DNA of 64,000 nucleotides from Pseudomonas sp. 102515 (GTDB lineage: Bacteria; Pseudomonadota; Gammaproteobacteria; Pseudomonadales; Pseudomonadaceae). The notes below the pieces were generated by a model. That model worked only from the letters and a program-made list of their open reading frames with translations. It did not search any database and was not told where the DNA came from. The first letter of the stretch is position 1. Every line of letters starts with the position of its first letter. This document shows, in pieces, positions 59,435-64,000 of the stretch. The position numbers were made by a program, and so were the translations under genes. Location: positions 62,001 through 126,000 of the forward strand of contig NZ_JAVHTY010000006.1 of NCBI RefSeq assembly GCF_031085165.1, read 5' to 3'.

Positions 59435-61000
59435 ATGCGCACGAATTTGCCGGTCACCCAGCAAGGCCGTACCTTCAAGGATGAAGAACGACTCATCTCC
59501 ACCACTGACCTGCAGGGGAACATCACCTACTGCAACGAGGCCTTCATCGCCATCAGTGGCTATACCCGGGAGGAGCTGATCGGCAGTCCGCACAATCTGG
59601 TGCGTCATCCCGACATGCCGCCGCCGGTGTTCGGCCACATGTGGGCGACCCTCAAGGAAGGCAAGCCGTGGATGGGCATCGTCAAGAATCGCTGCAAGAA
59701 CGGCGATTTCTACTGGGTGAGCGCCTATGTCACCCCGATCCTCGAACAGGGCCGGATGATCGGCTACGAATCCGTGCGTTCGCTGCCCAGCGCCAGCGAA
59801 GTCCGTCGCGCCGGCGAACTCTATGCCCGCATCAATGCCGGCAAGGCGCCCGTGCCCGTGACTCGACGCCTGGGCAGCGCCATCGCCGCCTGCTGGTCGA
59901 CGGTGGCGGCCACCGGAGTGATCCTGAGCGGCCACTTCCTGCTCGATGACACCCCTCAGGCGGTCCTCATCGTCGCGGCGCTGCTGGGTATCAGCGTCCA
60001 TCAGCTCTATCGCCAGCGCGCCAGCATCGAGCGCATCCTCGCCGCTCATCCGAAGATGTTTTCCAGCGCCGTTGTGGCCCCGACCTACAGCGACCAGTGC
60101 GGCGCCCCGGCGCGCCTGGATCTGGCGCTGCACAGCGAAGCCGCGCGGCTGCAGACGGCCCTGACCCGCCTGGCCGATGTCGGCGACAGCGTGCGCGTCA
60201 AGGCGCGCGAATCCTCCCAGCTGGCCCAGTCCGAGGCCGAATTGCTGGATCAGCAGCGCCACGAGACCGACCAGTCCGCCGCCGCCATCACCCAGATGAC
60301 CTCCACCATCCATGAGGTCTCGCAAAACGTCCAGGAGACCGCCCAGGCCGCCGCCAATGCCGAGAGCCTGGTGCATTCCGGGCGTGACAAGGCCGAAGAG
60401 AGCCTGACCTCCATGCGCGAACTCGGTACGGCGGTCAGCGACATCGGTCAGGCGGTGGGCGAGCTGGCCAATTCGACCCAGAGCATCGGCAGCGTCGCCG
60501 ACGTCATCACCGCCATCGCCGAACAGACCAACCTGCTGGCGCTCAACGCCGCCATCGAGGCCGCCCGTGCCGGTGAGGCGGGTCGTGGTTTCGCCGTGGT
60601 GGCCGATGAGGTCCGCTCGCTGGCCTCGCGCACCCGTGAATCCACCGAACAGATCCACCAGATCATCGCCAATCTGCAGGCCAATGCCGACCGCGCCGTG
60701 GCCACCGCCAGTCGTGGCGAAGAGACCTCGCGCCAGAGCGAGCGCCACTCGGCAGCGGTACGCGAATCCCTGGAAGGCATCAGTGCGTCGGTCAGCCTCA
60801 TCACCGCCATGAGCCAGCAGATGGCCACCGCGGTGGAAGAGCAGAGTCACGTCTCCGAAGACATCAATCGCCAGCTCAGCCGCATCGCCGATCTCTCCGA
60901 TCACAGTTCCGCCCAGGCCCGTCGCGGCTCGGAGCTGAGTCGCGAACTGGAAGGCATGGCCGACTACCTGCACGACCTCACCGCCCGCTTCAATCGCTAA
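59435..61000 (+). CDS. aer: Aerotaxis receptor Aer (PAS-MCP)
   Basis: A 521-residue methyl-accepting chemotaxis protein. The PAS domain (about 20-120) with [50 protein letters not shown] and [19 protein letters not shown] should bind FAD. A hydrophobic hairpin (about 150-190) anchors it without a periplasmic domain, and the signalling domain contains the hairpin tip [41 protein letters not shown]. It directs movement by redox or oxygen. RBS is weak. The gbuR-MCP order recalls P. aeruginosa, where the neighbour is BdlA with two PAS domains; here only one is present. Confidence 0.92.
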   Translation: MRTNLPVTQQGRTFKDEERLISTTDLQGNITYCNEAFIAISGYTREELIGSPHNLVRHPDMPPPVFGHMWATLKEGKPWMGIVKNRCKNGDFYWVSAYVTPILEQGRMIGYESVRSLPSASEVRRAGELYARINAGKAPVPVTRRLGSAIAACWSTVAATGVILSGHFLLDDTPQAVLIVAALLGISVHQLYRQRASIERILAAHPKMFSSAVVAPTYSDQCGAPARLDLALHSEAARLQTALTRLADVGDSVRVKARESSQLAQSEAELLDQQRHETDQSAAAITQMTSTIHEVSQNVQETAQAAANAESLVHSGRDKAEESLTSMRELGTAVSDIGQAVGELANSTQSIGSVADVITAIAEQTNLLALNAAIEAARAGEAGRGFAVVADEVRSLASRTRESTEQIHQIIANLQANADRAVATASRGEETSRQSERHSAAVRESLEGISASVSLITAMSQQMATAVEEQSHVSEDINRQLSRIADLSDHSSAQARRGSELSRELEGMADYLHDLTARFNR

Positions 61001-61061
61001 GGCCGGGTAGGGCGGCGGCGATCCGGTATGATCGCCGCCCCGATTCGCTGCGGAAGCCCTG

Positions 61062-61673
61062 ATGTCCCGTCCCGCCTGCGCACGCTGCCAGCGTCCCCTG
61101 TGGCTCTGCCTGTGCGCGCTGATCCCCTCACTGGCCAATCGTACCCGGGTGCTGTTGCTGCAGCACCCCAGCGAACGGCGCCATCCCCTCAATACGGCAC
61201 GCCTGGCCGCCCTGGGGCTCGGCAATGCGCAGCTGGAGATTGGCGAGACCTTTCCCGACCTGCCGCTCTGGCTCGCCGATCATGACGCCTGGCTGCTGTT
61301 TCCCGGACCCGAGGCGATCACGGTCGATCTGTTGCCGCCCGCTGCCGAGTCCGAAGCGCCACGGCTGCTGGTGATTCCCGACGGCACCTGGCGCAAGGCG
61401 CGGTTGCTGCTGCACGCCAATCCGCTGCTGGCGGCCTTGCCCAGGCTCACCCTGCCGCCCGGGGCACCCTCGCGCTACCGGGTGCGCAAGGCCCCGGTGC
61501 CGGATGCGCTGTCGACCGTGGAGGCCGTGGTCGCGGCGTTGAATGCGCTGGAGGCTCCACGCCGCTTCGATGCCCTGCTGGCGCCTTTCGAGGCGCTGAT
61601 CGACGGCCAGATCGCCGCCATGGGGCCGGAAACCTTCGCACGCAATCATGGCGGGGCAGAGCCGGGGGACTGA
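61062..61673 (+). CDS. DTW-domain protein (tRNA-uridine aminocarboxypropyltransferase family)
   Basis: A 203-residue protein. A zinc-knuckle-like N-terminus CARCQRPLWLCLCALIPSL is followed by VLLLQHPSERRHPLNTARLAAL, the D-x-T-W motif in VIPDGTWRKARLLLHANPLL (about residue 108) and YRVRKAPVPDALSTVEAVVAAL. DTW proteins such as E. coli TapT add an aminocarboxypropyl group to uridine in tRNA using SAM. The motif here is D-G-T-W instead of D-T-W, seen in some family members. Length is normal. Confidence 0.88.
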   Translation: MSRPACARCQRPLWLCLCALIPSLANRTRVLLLQHPSERRHPLNTARLAALGLGNAQLEIGETFPDLPLWLADHDAWLLFPGPEAITVDLLPPAAESEAPRLLVIPDGTWRKARLLLHANPLLAALPRLTLPPGAPSRYRVRKAPVPDALSTVEAVVAALNALEAPRRFDALLAPFEALIDGQIAAMGPETFARNHGGAEPGD

Positions 61674-61730
61674 GGGAATTACCCAGGTGCCGGACCACTC
61701 TACCTAGAGAGTCAGCAGAGGAGTCACCCC

Positions 61731-61907
61731 ATGTCCAGCTTCCCGATCCGCCAGCCCGACCCATTCGCCCGCCTTGTCGCCCTCGCCATGCCCCGTGCCG
61801 GCGGCGAACCCGATCAGCCCGATCCGGCGCCCGTCCAGCCCAGCGAACCGGGCGAGCCCACCGTCCCCGATCAGGCGCCGCCGACCCCCATGGCCAGCGC
61901 CGCCTGA
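61731..61907 (+). CDS. Small proline-rich protein, unknown
   Basis: A 58-codon frame, MSSFPIRQPDPFARLVALAM followed by a Pro/Asp/Glu-rich tail (GEPDQPDPAPVQPSEPGEPT, then PDQAPPTPMASAA). GAGGAG lies eight to ten bases before the ATG and a strong terminator follows 16 bases after the stop, so it reads as a separate short transcript. I do not recognise it. The repeated P-D-Q-P / P-x-E-P composition suggests a disordered protein. Confidence 0.6.
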   Translation: MSSFPIRQPDPFARLVALAMPRAGGEPDQPDPAPVQPSEPGEPTVPDQAPPTPMASAA

Positions 61908-61923
61908 GCGCCGCTGCGTCTCC

Positions 61924-61963
61924 CATGAAAAAGGGCGATCATCACTGATCGCCCTTTTTCATG
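61924..61963. terminator. Strong bidirectional factor-independent terminator
   Basis: CATGAAAAAGGGCGATCA (61924-61941) and TGATCGCCCTTTTTCATG (61946-61963) form a perfect 18-bp stem with a 4-base loop and an A/T tract on both sides, so it can end both the small ORF transcript and the convergent DUF454 gene. Confidence 0.93.
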
Positions 61964-61975
61964 TCGGTCGCTTGG

Positions 61976-62374
61976 CTAGCGCCGGGTCTTCTGCCGGAGC
62001 AGGTAGACCGTCACCGCCGCGCAACTGGTGAAGGCCGCCACCCGTGCCCAGAGGTAGGGCACCAGCCAGCAGGAAAACCCCACGCTGACCCACATGGCGA
62101 CGATGGCGTAGACCTTGCCCTTGAGCGGGATGCCTTCGCCTTCCAGATAGGGCTTGACCCAGGGGCCCAACCATCTGTGATTGATCAGCCACAGGTAGAA
62201 GCGCTCCGAACTGCGCATGAAGCAGGCCGCGGCCAGCAGCAGGAAGGGCGTGGTGGGCAGCAGCGGCAGAAAGGCGCCGATGATGCCCAAGGCCACGCTG
62301 AGCCAGCCGAGGCCCAGCAGCAGGTAGCGGACCCAGCCCTTGCGCTGGCGAGGTCTGGGAGTGGCCTCGTCCAT
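61976..62374 (-). CDS. YbaN-family (DUF454) membrane protein
   Basis: A 132-residue inner-membrane protein with three or four segments: [55 protein letters not shown] is the DUF454/YbaN signature. Function unknown; E. coli YbaN is near apt. The gene starts three bases after the YecA-family gene stop, so both are cotranscribed. Confidence 0.92.
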   Translation of the reverse strand: MDEATPRPRQRKGWVRYLLLGLGWLSVALGIIGAFLPLLPTTPFLLLAAACFMRSSERFYLWLINHRWLGPWVKPYLEGEGIPLKGKVYAIVAMWVSVGFSCWLVPYLWARVAAFTSCAAVTVYLLRQKTRR

Positions 62375-62377
62375 CGC

Positions 62378-62962
62378 TCAGTGACGCGGCTTGAGCAGCG
62401 CCGGCTTTTCTTCCGGGGAATGGCAGAGCAGGAACAGCTGGGTCAGCAATTCCGGAATCTGTACCATCATGTCGGCGACCAGACGGCGGTCCTGGGCGAT
62501 CTCGGCGAATTCCGGCTGTTCGTCGAACAGACCCGAACCGACCATGATCGGCAGCAGCAGCTCGCTGACTTCGTCCTCGGCATCTTCGAACCACACGGCT
62601 TCGCGCAGGAACACGCCTTCCATGAAGCCAATGCACCAGCCGCGCAGCTCGGAGTCGTCCGGCTCGGGGCCGAGCTCCAGGTCGCAGGGCAGGTCCAGCT
62701 CTTCGTCACTGCCCAGCACGCGCAGGATATGCGCCTTGAGCTGCACCAGGGAGCGCTCGATCTCTTCCTGCTGGGCGGCGTCGCGATACTGCGGCGGCTC
62801 GGCGAAGAGGGCGTCGATCCACTCGCGTTCGGGAACCTCATCCGGGCAGATGGACAGGGCGGTCAGGTAGCCATGGGCGGCTACGTAGTCGAGCGCTTCT
62901 TCGTGCAGATCGTCTGCATCGAGAAAATCGCGCAGACGGGTCAATTGTTCGGCGAAGGACAT
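62378..62962 (-). CDS. YecA/UPF0149-family protein
   Basis: A 194-residue acidic cytoplasmic protein: [62 protein letters not shown] and [11 protein letters not shown]. This matches the UPF0149/YecA/YgfB family (helical). The C-terminal SEC-C zinc motif found in YecA is absent, so it is the short form. Function not known. ATG 62962 with GAGG eight bases upstream. Divergent from recQ. Confidence 0.88.
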   Translation of the reverse strand: MSFAEQLTRLRDFLDADDLHEEALDYVAAHGYLTALSICPDEVPEREWIDALFAEPPQYRDAAQQEEIERSLVQLKAHILRVLGSDEELDLPCDLELGPEPDDSELRGWCIGFMEGVFLREAVWFEDAEDEVSELLLPIMVGSGLFDEQPEFAEIAQDRRLVADMMVQIPELLTQLFLLCHSPEEKPALLKPRH

Positions 62963-63124
62963 CGGCTACTTACCTCGGAAAGGATTCGAAAGGGCGCAAC
63001 GGCCGGAATTGTAGACGAGCGCCCGGGTCACGTCGAACCTGACGGCCAGGGGGCGGCCGACGGAAAAGCACCGCCGCAGCGACCTCGGCATCCGTATAAT
63101 GGCCTTTCCATTCGAGGAGGCTTC

Positions 63125-64000
63125 ATGTCAGAACCTGCGCTGCGCATCCTTAAAGACGTCTTTGGCTACGACGCGTTCCGTGGCAACCAGGCCCGGATCA
63201 TCGAGCGCGTGGCCGGCGGTGGCGATGCGCTGGTGCTGATGCCCACGGGCGGGGGCAAGTCGCTCTGCTATCAGGTGCCGGCCCTCATGCGCCCCGGTGT
63301 GGCGGTGGTGGTCTCGCCCTTGATTGCATTGATGGACGATCAAGTCGCTACCCTCCTGGAGCTGGGGGTGGCGGCTACCGCGCTCAACTCCACCATGACC
63401 GGTGAACAGCAGAGATCCGTCGCCGCGCAACTGGAGCGGGGCGAGATCAAGCTGCTCTATCTGGCACCCGAGCGCCTGGTCCAGCCGCGCATGCTGGATT
63501 TCCTCAAGCGCCTGCCGATCGCCCTGTTCGCCATCGACGAAGCCCACTGCGTGTCCCAGTGGGGGCATGACTTCCGTCCGGAATACATGCAGCTCGGTCA
63601 GCTGGCCGAACACTTCCCCGACGTGCCGCGCCTGGCGCTCACCGCCACTGCCGATTCCCGTACTCGCGAAGAGATGGCCAGCCGCCTGCACCTGGAGCAG
63701 GCCGAGCGCTTTCTCTCCAGCTTCGACCGGCCCAACATCTTCTACCGCATCGTGCCCAAGGAAGCGCCGCGCAAGCAGCTGCTGGCCTTTCTGGCCGAGC
63801 GACGCGGCGATGCCGGCATCGTCTACTGCATGTCGCGCAAGAAGGTGGAGGAGGTGGCCGAGCAGCTCAGCAACCAGGGTTTTCCGGCCTTGCCCTATCA
63901 CGCCGGCCTGCCCAATGACGTGCGCGCCGCCAACCAGAAGCGTTTCCTCAACGAGGAAGGGCTGATCATGGTCGCCACCATCGCCTTCGGCATGGGCATC
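63125..64000 (+). CDS. recQ: ATP-dependent DNA helicase RecQ, N-terminal part (cut by window end)
   Basis: The first 292 codons of a superfamily 2 helicase. Motifs seen: [37 protein letters not shown] (Q-motif and Walker A), [14 protein letters not shown], the DEAH box and aromatic loop in [35 protein letters not shown], and the start of the second RecA lobe [18 protein letters not shown]. RecQ unwinds DNA 3' to 5' in recombination and repair. GAGGAGG stands before the ATG. The gene runs off the right edge with no frameshift seen. Confidence 0.96.
   Translation, partial: MSEPALRILKDVFGYDAFRGNQARIIERVAGGGDALVLMPTGGGKSLCYQVPALMRPGVAVVVSPLIALMDDQVATLLELGVAATALNSTMTGEQQRSVAAQLERGEIKLLYLAPERLVQPRMLDFLKRLPIALFAIDEAHCVSQWGHDFRPEYMQLGQLAEHFPDVPRLALTATADSRTREEMASRLHLEQAERFLSSFDRPNIFYRIVPKEAPRKQLLAFLAERRGDAGIVYCMSRKKVEEVAEQLSNQGFPALPYHAGLPNDVRAANQKRFLNEEGLIMVATIAFGMGI

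Overview
The window is a GC-rich chromosomal segment whose core genes (rlmM, tusA, acnA, pdxB, ppnP, msrPQ, gbuA-gbuR, aer, recQ) look like those of the genus Pseudomonas. I infer a plant- or soil-associated species, possibly near P. oryzihabitans/P. psychrotolerans; the species is a guess. No rRNA, tRNA, CRISPR array, prophage or transposase gene was seen.

Layout. 1-4.3 kb: end of an amino-acid-type ABC ATPase gene, a methyltransferase, and a divergent sulfur/organosulfur pair of units (NlpA-family binding protein plus NtaA/DmoA-type flavin monooxygenase, facing a sulfonate-type binding protein). 4.3-9.4 kb: a decayed Sad-type aldehyde dehydrogenase, then cupin, tautomerase, lactonase, ACS-family permease and a binding-protein-fold protein without a signal peptide. 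9.4-12.8 kb: MFS exporter and Tat-exported hydrolase, with a divergent LysR gene. 12.8-22.3 kb: seven minus-strand genes forming what looks like a tricarboxylate catabolic locus (AcnA-type aconitase paralog, SDR, CitMHS permease, GntR regulator, isocitrate/isopropylmalate-type dehydrogenase, LysR, AbrB-family membrane protein). 22.5-24.4 kb: TerC, a frameshifted rraA, an Asp/Glu racemase-family gene. 24.5-35.2 kb: a large sulfonate/organosulfur scavenging island (three binding proteins, one ATPase/permease pair, a TauD-type dioxygenase, two flavin monooxygenases, a DszC/SfnB-type flavoprotein, LysR). 35.2-36.0 kb: a fic toxin gene with a short yhfG antitoxin gene. 36-64 kb: mostly core genes (acnA, rlmM, tusA, esterase, MscS channel, MATE, pdxB, ppnP, exonuclease, START protein, msrPQ), dihydroxyacetone kinase, a CYP152 peroxygenase-type P450, a guanidinobutyrate locus with two permeases, aer, a DTW protein, and the start of recQ at the right edge.

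The most interesting system is the 12.8-22.5 kb locus. Three of its intergenic regions (upstream of the aconitase, of the SDR-permease unit and of the dehydrogenase gene) carry a palindrome with the same architecture, TTGT-N18-ACAA. The regulator encoded in the locus appears to have two successive winged-helix segments before an FCD ligand domain, which could suit half-sites two helical turns apart. The substrate is unknown; the enzymes suggest uptake, aconitase-type isomerisation, oxidative decarboxylation and a keto/hydroxy reduction of a citrate analogue.

Several genes are shorter than 60 codons: yhfG (35817-35993, apparently CTG-started), a possible 32-codon ORF coupled to a LysR gene (14795-14893) and a 58-codon proline-rich ORF (61731-61907). 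Two genes look broken: sad (4797-5456) and rraA (23248-23702). Many very long opposite-strand ORFs are composition artefacts and are not listed.
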